A stretch of DNA of 64,000 bases from Coleophoma eucalyptorum (taxonomy: Eukaryota > Ascomycota > Leotiomycetes > Helotiales > Dermateaceae): assembly GCA_026120035.1 (NCBI GenBank), contig JALRME010000002.1:682001-746000 (forward strand). Reading direction: 5' to 3'. The notes beneath the pieces are model-generated. The model saw only the letters and a program-made list of their open reading frames with translations, was not told the origin of the DNA and searched no databases. Positions within the stretch are counted from its first letter, which is position 1, and every line of letters begins with the position of its first letter. Made by a program: the position numbers and the translations under genes. Positions 34,962 through 46,780 of this stretch are shown here, piece after piece.

Positions 34962-35866
34962 GGTAGCCAGTGCTAATCACCAAACTGATTCAATTGGTGT
35001 TGTCTTTCGTTCGTAATTGCCAGCAATCTCTGATCGATGATGTTGTTCACATGAAATGTGGAAAAGGAGGAAGGATTGCGCTGGGCGCGTTATCTTCGTA
35101 TTTGCTCGTCAGGTCGTGTAGATCATTATTCTCGATTGAAACGAGTGTGGAGCTACCAAGGCGGTCCCTTTCCTTCCTTCCTTGTTTGTTGTTTTCAGAA
35201 GACTTCTTGGTGTACTGGAAGTTGCTTGCTTGAGTCGTCTCTGCTGGGTGGTTGTTGTGTAAATGCTATGCATGAACCTCCGACGTTTCTAGGTCGTGGC
35301 TGAGGTACGGAAGATACACTGACAGGGATCATGTATCAGTCCCAAAATAGAAGTAGAGGCCGCGTCCCCAAATGCACGTGAACTTGTTAATGATCTCACT
35401 CGCTAGAATATGCAAATTGCAATGCAACCGGGAAAGAATTAAAACTGAAGAGAGTGTGAGTATGTGGTATCTACCAATATGGGTGTTGTTGGACTAAATA
35501 CTATCAGATGCGGAAACTGTCGTCCCAAGTGTCTCAAAGTGTTACACTTTGACTCCCGGTTTGTGAAACTGTAAGACCGGGACTTTTTCCCGGAAAGGAA
35601 CAATATGAGCTCCGACAATCACGTGAATTAATCTCCATTGGGAATTTCTGGACGCGAAGGTTCGCGTTCTGAGGTCTGACCTCAACTTCTAGTATCACAG
35701 TAGTGTACGACAGCAACTTCTACCCAAGCACTTAACATCCAAACTTACCCACACTTTTCAAGAGCAATCAAACTAGAGCTGCGCAACCTTCAAATACACC
35801 AGTTCTGCTGGATAGACAGTCCTTCCTGCTACCACATTCTGGACGGCGCTCCTCCCTGTCGCCAAA
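34962..35866. promoter_or_regulatory. Divergent promoter region CCH1 / PHD gene
   Basis: About 900 bp between two divergently transcribed genes, so it holds both promoters. Local TTCC-rich and AT-rich stretches are present; no specific site recognised. Confidence 0.5.
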
Positions 35867-38725
35867 ATGGTCTCATCAAGGAAGAGAGGCCGCCAGGAGA
35901 TGGAGGCTGTAGATACTCCGAAACCGCCTCCAAAGGAACCCAGTCTTCTTGATCAAATCCGTAACATGTGGGAGTTTGCAAACCTTGTGCAGTACATATT
36001 CACCTTTGGCAGCGCTGTCAAAATCGACGACAATATGGATGTTGAAGTGAGTTGCAGAGCTACTAAAAGCTGAGCCTGGTACTGACTCAAGACATAGGAC
36101 TTGGAAATGGAGTGCTTGAAGAGCCAATCGACTGTTTTGCCGGAACTTGGCCTTGCCCTTCTCAAATTCGTTTCCTCGCACAGAGGTCTAACGTTAGTTT
36201 ATCCTTTCTATTCTCATTATACATACTTACTTGCGCAGACCAGAAATCTTCGACGAGTACACACGACGGCAATATTTAGCAAAAAATCCATCACGAAATC
36301 CCTTCGGCGAAGATGAAATTCCAGCCAAATTTACTGACTTCGACGTTTTCACAAAGGTATAATCCGAAACATGTGCATGAATTCTATATAGCTTACCACA
36401 GAATTAGATACGAGTGTTGCAACAACTATCACAGTGGACTTTCGGGAATCCAGATCGCATTCGTGAAAAGATGCCAGAACAGAAGGACAGCGAGCAAACC
36501 ATATGGGTACGTGACCAACCACCTCCACCTTCACTTCACTAATGTTTCCTGTGTAGCGTATAGAACCGTTTGGTTGGGATTCTGAAGATCGTACTTATCT
36601 AGTCCTGGACGATAATCGTTTGTACCGAAGAACAGATCCTCCGCCTCCCCCTCCTACAATAGCAAAACCAAAAAAAAACTCTAAGAAAGCTAAGGCAGCA
36701 CTTAGAGCAAGCAAACGGAGAAGAGTGTCAGCTGCCGTCGACAGTGACGCTGAACCTGGTGATGACTCGGTATTGGAAGAACAAGAGAATAATATCGATG
36801 AAGACACGTTTGGCGGTATGAAGTGGGAATGTATTGCAGTCTCCTTGGAGGATTTCAATAATTTCCTTGCAACCATCGAAAAGAGCCGCGATCCAAATGA
36901 GAAGCAACTGCGAAAGCGCATTAGCGACGACATTCTACCTCTACTTGAGAAACAAGAAGAATCACGAAAGAGAAAAGTATTGCAAAAAGAGCGCGAACTT
37001 CTGAACCTTGAGAAGCTTGCGACGGCAAAGAGATCCAGCCGAATTGCTGGCAGACAGGAGCAACTGAGACAGGAAGAAGAGGCCCGAGAGACAGAACGCA
37101 AGAGACAGGCCGAATTAGAAATGGCGAAGAAAGAGCAAGAAAAGTGGATGAAGCTTGAGAAGGAACGAGAATCTCGAATGATGACTCGAGAACAGCGACT
37201 AAAGGAGAGAGAGGCACGTCGCATTCTTCACGAGGAAGAACTTGCCAACCTTTCTGAAGATAGCAAGAAACTCGAGACGGGAAGCGGCCGACTATCAGAA
37301 CGTCACCTCAAGGCCGAGATCGAGAAAAAGAAAAGAGCCCTAGAAGAACTAGCCGAAGAGGACGACTGGATCTTCGATTGTATTTGCGGTGCATATGGCA
37401 AGATCGATGATGGCACCCATAGCATCGCATGCGATAAGTGCAACATTTGGCAACATAGCAAATGCGTCGGTGTAAGCCAAAATGCAGCTGAACGGGACGA
37501 TTTTCACTTCGTATGCCAGACTTGTACACGTAGGTTAGAAGATGCCGAGCGAGCCAAGACTCAACCACCCATCAAAATTAAGATTCACCGACCTGGATCG
37601 TCGTCCTCAGCTATGGCTCCCAAACAGAATGCTCAGACCGCAATAAGCGATACTCCCACCGGACCACATGGCCACACAAATGACAGCCCAAAGGCCGTTG
37701 CATCGCCTCAAAAGCCCCAATCAAACCAAAACATATCCAGTATACCTACGCCTGCCCTGTTTCGGCCTTCTGTTGGTACTTCACTGGGAACATCGCAGGC
37801 ACGAAGTCCAAAAATGGGGACATTTACTGGAATGTTTAAATTGAACGGCACGAGTCCCACATCAAGTTCAAGTCATGTCCCAGGTGTACCACCAACTTAT
37901 CCTTCTTCGTCGCCCAAGAAGCAAAGCTCACATTTATCCTTCACATCAGAACAAGGGAACATATCTGGTCCAAATGTGAGCCAAACTTCACAACAAAATC
38001 CAAACATTACAGCAACCTTACCGCAGACTTATACTCATGCGGCCGCAAATGGTCATAAATCACCGTACTCACAGCCATCTCCACAATTGGCTGGCCCAGT
38101 AAACGGACTGTCTAACCAACTCCAAATGCAGCCTCAGTCCGCCACTGGGAGCATTGGAACCCTGATCAAGGGGCAACATGACTACAATTCCCATGCTCCA
38201 GTTCAAACTACCCGACCGCCATCTGCTGGAAGTACACAAGCTATGCCACCTACTCCTCAGAACCCTAATGGTAATCGAGCTTCGGCAAATGGTACAGATC
38301 ATCGTCGCAGCTCGATCAATATGTCTTCGCCCCTCGCAGGGACTCCACTACTAACACCAATGAACAAATCTGCTATGTCCTTTTCAGGAAACGGAAGCCC
38401 GGTTCCAAATTTTACACCAAGTGCGCAAATGTCAAGGGTCTCCCCTCCTCATCCATTGTCTTCCCCCTCAGCGGCTCAATCAAATTCTCACCAAGACCCC
38501 GGCCATGCTTCTGCATTACCTCCCGCTTCTACCGGAATTTCCCCTACCAAGCATACTCCCCCAACACCGAAAGTTGTCCCTTTGAATGGCGTCCTTAGCA
38601 CTCCATCAATTATTCCACCGGTCGCATCGTTGTCACCTAGTCCTCAACTGCAGAACCTGTCTCCTCCGGTCAAACATGCCGAGCCAGAGCGAAGTTCACA
38701 GAGCAGTCAGGGCGCCAGCCAGTAA
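35867..38725 (+). CDS. WHIM-like/PHD-finger chromatin protein
   Basis: Five exons: 35867-36046, 36098-36192, 36239-36356, 36408-36506, 36557-38725; about 886 aa. The N-terminal 165 residues are helical, starting SLLDQIRNMWEFANLVQYIF, and resemble DDT-type modules. The next segment, WDSEDRTYLVLDDNRLYRR, looks like a WHIM motif as in ISWI partners such as RSF1. A basic patch follows, then a long Glu/Arg coiled coil (about 270-430), then a C4HC3 PHD finger at about 438-490 (DCICGAYGKI, CDKCNIWQHSKCVGV, FVCQTC). The last 380 residues are Ser/Pro/Gln/Asn-rich and disordered. The architecture suggests a nuclear histone-tail reader in a remodelling complex. That role is inferred from domains; the PHD finger is seen directly. 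Confidence 0.85.
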
Positions 38726-41164
38726 TGTTAGGTTGTGCAAGTAAAAAACCCACCATCTAATCGGATGGCTTCCGGAGCAAAACTTTCGTCTCAATTGAGA
38801 CAAAGAGCTGAGAAATAGCTTGGACACCGGTCACATCTAGTGGGGGGGGAGGGCGGACGTTTGGAGGGAAACTTCTAACCTAAAATTTGAACTATAGAGG
38901 ATGTCTTTAATTGATAAGGCGCTCTGCATTTATAACTGGCGCATATGGGCATGGGTATACAATCATATCTGAGTTGTAGGGATAGATGGAACAACGGGCT
39001 TGTTAGTGGGAGTTAAGACAATAGTTTTCGGTACACCACACTGGAGGCATCGGGTGAGGTTGTGTACTGCGTAGAAACTTGCTGTACTACCATTCAACGA
39101 AGAAAGAGTTTCATGCCTAATCTTCTCTGGGCGCTTCGTAGATATGTTTTAAGATTCTACAAGAGGCTTTGTTCCATACTGTCGGTGATGTTTGTCTTGT
39201 TTCGCTTAACAGTAGCTATGAAAAGTGCACCAGATTTAGCCGCAATCAGCCGCTCGCGCATTCCAATGCCTCACCACGCGATTTAACAACTCAAACTACC
39301 GCAAGCGCTCTTATTAGACGCCATTCCCTCAGATAAGCGATTAGCAGTTGATACATGGACGGGCAAGATGGCTCAGATACTGTAGGTAAGACAATATCGA
39401 TGGAATAGGAGGTAGTTTCCCCTGATATTGGAAGCGAGCGACCGGATCGGATGACAGGGTCCCGGTTGTGGTAGTAACGGTGATTAGGGATATGAGACAT
39501 ACGGAGAGATTAAATGTGCTGTTCGCAGAGTGCGTCCAGCGATGTGACAGTATGGCCTAGAGAGAGAGAGAGAGAGAGAGTAAGGGAATTAATACGTTCA
39601 TGTTTGAAGGCACTACTAGGTGATGAAGGTAGAAGATGTGTGGATCTTTGAATGCTCTTCAAGTAGGGTATCATGACATGAAATCTTGGATGAAATAGAC
39701 GCATATTATATCACAATAACTCATCTCGCAAGCGAAAGACCGTACCTGCAAGTACCCGCAGCCATGCGGTCCAGCACCCTGTCATGCATTAAGCCACAGT
39801 ATATGTTCCGCTCATCAACTATCCAACACGCCGCTCTTTCTCCTGTTCGCAGACAGACAAGATGGCAAAGCAACCAGGATAGACAGAGATGGCAGGCTGT
39901 GCTACTGGGTGACGCCGAGCCCATTCCTATGGTCGCTGTGCAGTGATTATTACTAGCCACTGCCAGAAATCCCTGCGTTACACAACCCTACGCCACGGCA
40001 GCCACGGGTAAAACTCCCTACTAGTGGGGTCGTTTCCTGCGAACTGTGTTCGTGCATGAACTGGTGGAGATGTACCGCATGCCCTTACCATGGTTACCAT
40101 CTGAGCTGGTTGTTTGTGAATCAAAACCCTCGACAAGTCTTATCAGGCATGTTACTCTGGCTAGGACAATGTTGCTGAAAACCAGATTGAAAATGTCCTA
40201 CTGCTATTCCTTGTCTAAATCTCGACCATCTAGAGTGGTGAAGTCTCAGAGGATTGGCAAGAGAACGTAACAAAGAAAACCAATCCGGTGCCCAGCGTGT
40301 AGGCGCGCTTCCAGAATGGCCAATCATGTGCACATCATCGGCCTTGAGCAGCTGTCCGAAAGCAGACTGAAGGTGCTCTCGTTAATATCTCCAAATTGGT
40401 AATTCATAATGAGTCTTGAAGAGCTCGAAAGGCATAAAGACTAGCTTGATATCCTTTCTTGATCTCTTGATATCACCACAAAGCTCCACTGCTGTGCTGT
40501 TGAAGAATCCTCACCTATGGTCTTTCTTCTGTTAACGACTTGACACGCATTAAGACAAAGGCCACACTAGCAACAGATGTCGCACCAGTATACCAGGGTT
40601 TAGTTGGTTCACTTATCTGAATACTAGCCATCTACCCGACACTACGGCCCCAAGATATCACTTGAACAGGGGAGCCATTGCCTTCCTGCACGACGGCTGC
40701 TTGCAATAGGTTCGTCCCAAACTTTCACTCAGACTATTCCTGAGAGAAGACAAACCACTCTCTTTCGGTCCCTCATCAAGACCACAATCTAACATCGCCG
40801 TCGCCAGACGAACTATCTTTCTAGAAGGGAGAAATCTTAGACTTCCTTTCCAGAAGCTTGGGGTTTCTCTTTCGGTCATCCTTCTGGTCTCGTTCAATTG
40901 ATTTTACTGGTCACCTTGACCGCTCAGTACACGACGTTCATAACCACATCTCGGCAATCCACTAGACTGCTCAATTCTCCAGACTTTATGGAATTGGGAG
41001 TTTTGCATATAGCAACAACTGAACAAAGATTGAGTAGAAGATAGCTTCTACTAGAAACCTTTTGCTGGATATACCAGCTAGCCACATCTTCCTAAACGTT
41101 GGCAGAGCCCAGCGTGTAGGTCTGAAACAAAACTGGCAGTCGAGCTTTACTCATCTATCCACTG
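38726..41164. other. Long spacer / 5' leader of the HMG-box gene
   Basis: About 2.4 kb holding the PHD gene 3' end and the promoter, probably with a long leader, of the HMG-box gene. An (AG)n microsatellite lies at 39559-39580. ORFs here (for example 39062-39286 and 40046-40270) lack domains or codon character and are not called. Confidence 0.5.
39559..39580 (+). repeat. (AG)11 microsatellite
   Basis: Eleven uninterrupted AG dinucleotides in the spacer between the PHD and HMG-box genes. Confidence 0.9.
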
Positions 41165-42752
41165 ATGTACGACCGAAGTACTTTGTATCGAAATCTTCAG
41201 CCCAGGATGCCTTTAGCAACACCACCCAACCAGCATTCCGATATGTTTCAACACGGCCTCCATCACCTGGCTGAGCATAATACCAGTACACCATACCCAC
41301 AAGACTATTACGAGAGTGGCATTCGATCTGGCTCAGCGTACAGCTCGCCGTTACCAGAATATGGTCGATCATACTCAGGTCATCATCGACCTGGACCATC
41401 ATATGTGAATAGAACCCGATGCTAAGAGGGAACATTGCTGACATACTTAGGACGGCTATGGCCAGGATTTCCAAGGCTCTCCATTCCAGACTTCAGAGTA
41501 TCAACATCGAGGATACCCAGACACACCTTTGACATCCCCGCCAACACCACACCACCACGTACTGCGAACAAGAAGCCACCAAATTCGAAAAGATTCACCA
41601 GAACCGAAGCGCTTGCAGTCGGCACGATCGCGAAATCCCGCCCCACCATCTACAAAGAAAGGTCGCAAGTCTAAGGCCAAGCCCGAAAGTGACATACACT
41701 TAGATGGTCCATTAAGTGTAGTCACGAAAGATTGGGAGCATGTTCCTCTTGTCGATATCGAAGCATACGTGAACAGAACATCTGAGGAGCGCCACCGGGA
41801 AATTGACGAGGGTAAGAAGCCAGGAAAGGTAAAGCGACCAATGAACTCCTTCATGCTTTATCGTAAGGCATACCAAGCTCGAACAAAGGAATACTGTCTT
41901 CAAAACAATCATCAAGTTGTTTCCAAAGTATGTGGTAGGAGCTGGCCAATGGAATCTGATCAGGTCAGAGCCCAGTACATCGCATGGGCGAAGCTCGAAA
42001 GTGAAAACCACTCTAAGGCTCACCCCGAATATAAATTCTCTCCTGCGAAGGCCGAAATTACCAGACAGAGTGAAGAGCCGGAGGATGATGAAGCGTCAGA
42101 CTTGGACGACTATGATTACCGAGAGGGTCGCACTAAGAAGAAGCAGCTCCCAACATCGGCTCAGTACACGGCTGTCTATCCTCCGACAGGCTCTGCATAC
42201 CAGTATTCTAGGGAATCCTCTACCAAGTCCAGCCACGGTGGACCATACAACAAGTCCCACTTTTTGACTTCAAATCCTGGCAAAATACACCCAGAGCAAT
42301 ACAATCCGGGCCTTCCACCAGGACAGTACTATGAACAGGAGACTATAAGCCACAATGGAGGGCACATTCAAGACGTACTGCTTCGCAAATCGGACATGCA
42401 TCACGTCGGTCTTCCGGGTGGCCAAGATTATGATCTCTTCAATCAAAGCCAAAATCAATATCACCCCGGAGCCACATCTCCACTGGGCCATCGCATCGAC
42501 CCACTCCTGATAGGTCAGGAACAAGCAATGTATGATGGCCACTTCAGCAGTCCAGAACCGCAGTATTTCGGTGGCTATTCTGACGACCCAAGCATGATTG
42601 ATCCTCTGTTACACCTAGGTGCAGAAGGCGGAATGAACAGCTTGCAGATCCATGATCAAGACTTGGATATATTGCGTGGTCACCATATTGGATGGGAAGT
42701 CAACCCTCTTGATATCGGTCAAGAATTTGACAAGTGGATGGACGGAGAATAA
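41165..42752 (+). CDS. HMG-box transcription regulator
   Basis: Two exons, 41165-41404 and 41451-42752; about 513 aa. The HMG box (about residues 204-275) starts GKVKRPMNSFMLYRKAYQ and continues NNHQVVSKVCGRSWPMES, then YIAWAKLESENHSKAHPEYKF. This is the MATA-HMG/SOX-like, sequence-specific type that bends DNA in the nucleus. Directly N-terminal lies a conserved-looking DIEAYVNRTSEERHREIDEG helix that I associate with one orthologous group of Pezizomycotina HMG regulators of sexual development. It is not a mating-type gene by context: no MAT neighbours are present. The N-terminus is rich in Tyr/Pro/Gln, the C-terminus in Gly/His/Gln. The intron joins PGPSY to DGYGQDFQG. An in-frame Met 14 codons on is an alternative start. 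Confidence 0.85.
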
Positions 42753-43795
42753 AAGAACGAATTTCGTCTCAGTTTTCTTGCAAGGTGTGGTCGAGAAAAG
42801 AGTCTGGACAAATCTTTATGAATTTTCCGATGGCTTCTGGATGATGGATTGTTATCGCCCTGTATTTGAAGCATACGTTCGAGGGGATTGCTGTATCCAG
42901 GCATTTACAAAGGATTTGGACTTGCGTATCATGGTTTTCTTCTTTTTTGTTGGATCGCGCTTACTGGCTGAGAAGGTCTGCTCTTGGTTGAGATCTCTCT
43001 TAATAATAATGATTACTTTAGTTGCATCCCAAAACATGATACCAACGTTTGGTTGTGCATGTAGGTCTCATGCGAAATCCTGTTCCTGGAAAGACATTCT
43101 ATAAAAACAGTAATGATTGTTATAGTGGTAAGCGACAAGTCTGGCAAGGTATGATGAACTTCCAATGCTTTTATGGTAAGGGTGGCCGTTTGTCTCCATT
43201 CAAAGGTATAAAATTAGGCTCTCACAGTTACTGTCTTGGAAGTTCCTTGTTCGTATATGAAAGAAGAAGCCCAAAGTCCCAAAACATCCTAATCTGCTGA
43301 TCTCCAACCCAGAGATAAATAAAAGCACTGAAAGGTGCCCTTTATTAGCACAGAATCTTTAATAGAGTACAGTATGGCAGTGTTACCTCGATAGGTACTC
43401 TTGCCTTCTCTTGGATCCGTTGACTAGTTCTAGAGTATCCAATGATTCTATACAATACTGGAGGGGGGGGGGGGTCTGAACCGCCTGACCGCGGAATAAA
43501 GTCTTTGTCATGCAAGTATCCGCAGCACATGCAAAAACAGGAGGTCGGAGCGGGAAAGTGCTTGAGGACAATGGTTTACAGTGAATTGTGCGAGGCATAC
43601 AGCCAATTCATGCATATGATTTGAGTCGCCTACGCCCAACTTTGGATGATGGTCGTCTAAAGAGAGTTTCGCAACTAATTAGCGATTTAAAGTGGGCGCT
43701 TGAGGCGCGTGGAAATAGACGCGTTCGCGTTGTCATGCCCCGCGACTCGAGGCTGTGAGCATAATATTTTGTCTTCAGCAGAACAATCAATACCC
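42753..43795. other. Intergenic spacer
   Basis: About 1 kb between the HMG-box stop and the PSF1 start. It contains a 12-G run (43463-43474) but no supported gene. The PSF1 promoter should lie at its right end. Confidence 0.5.
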
Positions 43796-44540
43796 ATGTA
43801 TGGTGATCTAGGAAATAAGCTGGTATGTCACACCCCCATCTTTTCGAAAAGTGCTCATCTCATACTCTATCTAGGTCCAGCATGCCAAACGGACACAGCG
43901 GCTGGAGCATCTTCCTCCGTACCAAACCGAAATGGTTCGTGCCGTAACGCGTGAAGTACGAGATCTGAACAAGGACGCGGAAAATATCATCCAGTCAATC
44001 AGCGGGTCTTTCAACCCGACCGCTGACCCTGCAACCTCTTGCACTCTTCTCGTCGACCATCTCTGCATGCGAAGGAATAAACGCTGTCTTTTGGCTTACC
44101 ATCGTACGCGTACGGATAAGTTAGAGGAGATGGTCTGGAATGGGAAAGATGTTGTGGACATTGCGGCTCAGCAATTAAGAGGAAGCGAGGGCACTGCCGA
44201 GGAAATGGGCATTGAAGGCAATACAAGCAGTTTGAGCCCAGAAGAGGAGGAGTATGTTAGGCAGTACAGTGACCTGCTCGCTGCTTATAAGGGACAATGG
44301 ACGGATATAGACCTGACGGGGAGCTTGGAACCTCCCAGGGACCTTTTCATTGATGTTCGAGTCTTGAAAAATGCTGGGGAGATTCAAACTGAGTACGGGT
44401 AAGTTGAAAAACTCAGACATCCCTTTTTGATGTTGACCTTCTCCAGAACAATCAACTTGACCAAGAATTCTCAATTCTATGTGCGCCAAGGAGACGTGGA
44501 GCGTTTGATCTCCCAGGGATATCTGCAAAAGCTCAGCTGA
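43796..44540 (+). CDS. PSF1: GINS complex subunit Psf1
   Basis: Three exons: 43796-43822 (only nine codons, MYGDLGNKL), 43875-44398 and 44447-44540; 214 aa, the usual size. Psf1 is one of four GINS subunits of the CMG helicase needed to start and extend DNA replication in the nucleus. Family features seen: the N-terminal MYGDLGNKLVQHAKRT, the A-domain TEMVRAVTREVRDLNKDAENII, the conserved LLVDHLCMRRNKRCLLAYHRTR, and the B-domain ending PPRDLFIDVRVLKNAGEIQTEYG, then TINLTKNSQFYVRQGDVERL and QGYLQKLS. The splice sites are fixed by these conserved joins. Alone among its neighbours in function. Confidence 0.95.
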
Positions 44541-46780
44541 GAGAACAGTTGACTTGATCGTCAAGCTCTTATGCTTTAGCGTCCTTCATACCCAAAGATT
44601 GCGGCACACTTATCTTCCACCAAAGATCTTTTACTGGTCAGCGCCAGTGATATATGACGAGATAGATCTTCTAAGCTAATAAATACTACCCGAACGGATA
44701 ACTTTGGGCGTTGGCATGCAAACCTTGCGCCTGCAGGTTCGGTAGACGACATAGAGCAGATCTGACTGGACTGGAATGGACGGAAACTGGGTCGGTATGG
44801 TGGAAGTTTCCTGCTCCCCCAAGTAGCTTGGCGTACGGTTAGGTTCCCGCGCGGGATGAATTGTGGTGCTGTATCGCATGGAAAACCCAAGCCATTGGAC
44901 AAATGTTACCATTACAGGTCCCGATGACGTTAACGTGACGCCGGCAATAATACTCAGTATTCGAAAGTATCCTTCCGTTGTACAAGTAACGCAAGATGTT
45001 CCACAGAAATTTCAAGTCACGTTCAGGAAGTAAGCGTCCACATGAATTACGGCTATATCCGGATTTGACAGAAGTTGTGGGTTCTCTGGTGATGGTTTAG
45101 AAGCCATGGTCGGAGGCTAGCCCAACTTCATGGCCGAGAAAAGAGGACCCTGAGGCGGAAGGGAGGGGGAGAAAATCAGGGACGGGTACAATCAATGCAA
45201 ACGCTGCGGGGGTCGAACGTCCTGTTATTATTCCCTCCGTGTGTGTATACCAGGGCATAGGTCGACCTACCAAAATTTGATGTTGTTATATAGCTCAAAT
45301 GAAAGGGATTCTACGGATGACTCTATTACCACCAGCAATGGAACGGGTTTGGAGACATTGATGGTGTCGATTCTGGTACCAGCACGGCAATGCTTTTTGA
45401 GCTTGTGAATAATTGAGACGGAAGTTCTGGCCAGTGCAATGAATGACATGCTGTATGCGGGGTCCAGTCATTCGATCTACCGCGGAAGGGGGCAAGTCTG
45501 GCCGCTCCGACTCCCCGGGGACCGACATCCGTCGTGGCAAATCGTTTGGCTGAGAAGGAAGTGGTGTGGAGGAAAAAGGGCAGGCAGGGTCTGACTTTGC
45601 AGACTCGAAAGAACAGGCGTCAACGTGAGCAGTATATTTGACCATTGATTAGTTGTCATGTCCGCTGCAACGGTGGAACTAAAATCGGGATGGGAGCCAG
45701 GGTTGTGACCATACGAAACTCATTTATGCACATGCATGGTGTGATCTCGATACATGGCTGAGGAACAAAGCGACATATCAGAGCCGGGAGCCTCAAGGTT
45801 TTGTGGGAGGGCAACCGATGAACCTTGTTTAATGATGGTCCGCATATGGTATACACAGTACACATGGCAGGTGGTCGGTGGCACAGAACTGGCGCAATAG
45901 CTTGGGTGAATTGTTCAAGCGAGTGACCATTGTCCGGTAAGGAGAACAGCGACCAGCCACCAGCACCCAGCAAGCAGCAAGCTTCTGCCAGCACGGGAAA
46001 GGATAGCTCACGCACATTGTTACGAGTATGTAGTGCAGTGTAGTGCCTTTCGTCTGTGAGACCCTCGCGAGACCAAAGACCCCCCAGAGGCAGAGCCCAT
46101 CGACCAGAGGCAGAGAGGCACGAGTACTGTAGCTGCAGCTGCGGACCGTAAGAGAAAAAAAGCTGGGATCCTACTGCGGGGGACCCATTGGCCAATGAGG
46201 CGTCCACCTCCCCACCTGCCTCAGCTCCTTCTGGCCTCCAACATTCAAAGCCTTCCCTACCGCAGCTGGAAGGCAAATTCAGATCCGACAAGGCTACCAG
46301 CTAGCTTGCTTCCTCCGAGCCAAGCCAGCAACTCAAGCGTGCTCCGTAGAGTTTCCCCCTACAAATGAACTTGTAAACCTTATAGACTATCTTCATTCTT
46401 GGCTCTTATTTATTGTTTTAACTGCTCGAGTTTCTGACTCGCTGTATATATTTCTTGTTTACTTAGCTTTGGTCGTTGCCGGTGGGCTGAGCGCAGCTCC
46501 GGAAGCCTTTCTCGAACCTGCACATCTGCTTCTGAGATTCCCATCGCTCTTACAGACCCAGTACCGAGACCACCCCTGTCCGCCGCCTGCAGTTCCCTTG
46601 TAAATTTGCTCCGTCATTTGCTGCGCGGCTTTTTCACAAGGAATCGAAGGACGCAGGCTTGGGCTTGGGAAGAGGGGACATAAGGGCAAGTGAGGTAGGA
46701 CAGCATCAGACAATCTACGAACTTTCCGACCGGAAGGAACTCGTCCAGTATTTTCCTGATTATCGCACAATTGGGTGGAA
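44541..46780. other. Intergenic spacer, promoter of Vsb1-like gene
   Basis: About 2.2 kb. Minus-strand ORFs up to 211 codons occur (45656-46291), but they have odd composition, no domain and no intron logic, so are treated as chance. The right end should contain the promoter and leader of the SulP-family gene. Confidence 0.5.

Noticed and set aside
45656..46291. 211-codon minus-strand ORF
   Set aside because: No domain, unusual composition (Cys/Trp-rich runs), lies in a promoter region, no neighbouring exons with proper splice sites.
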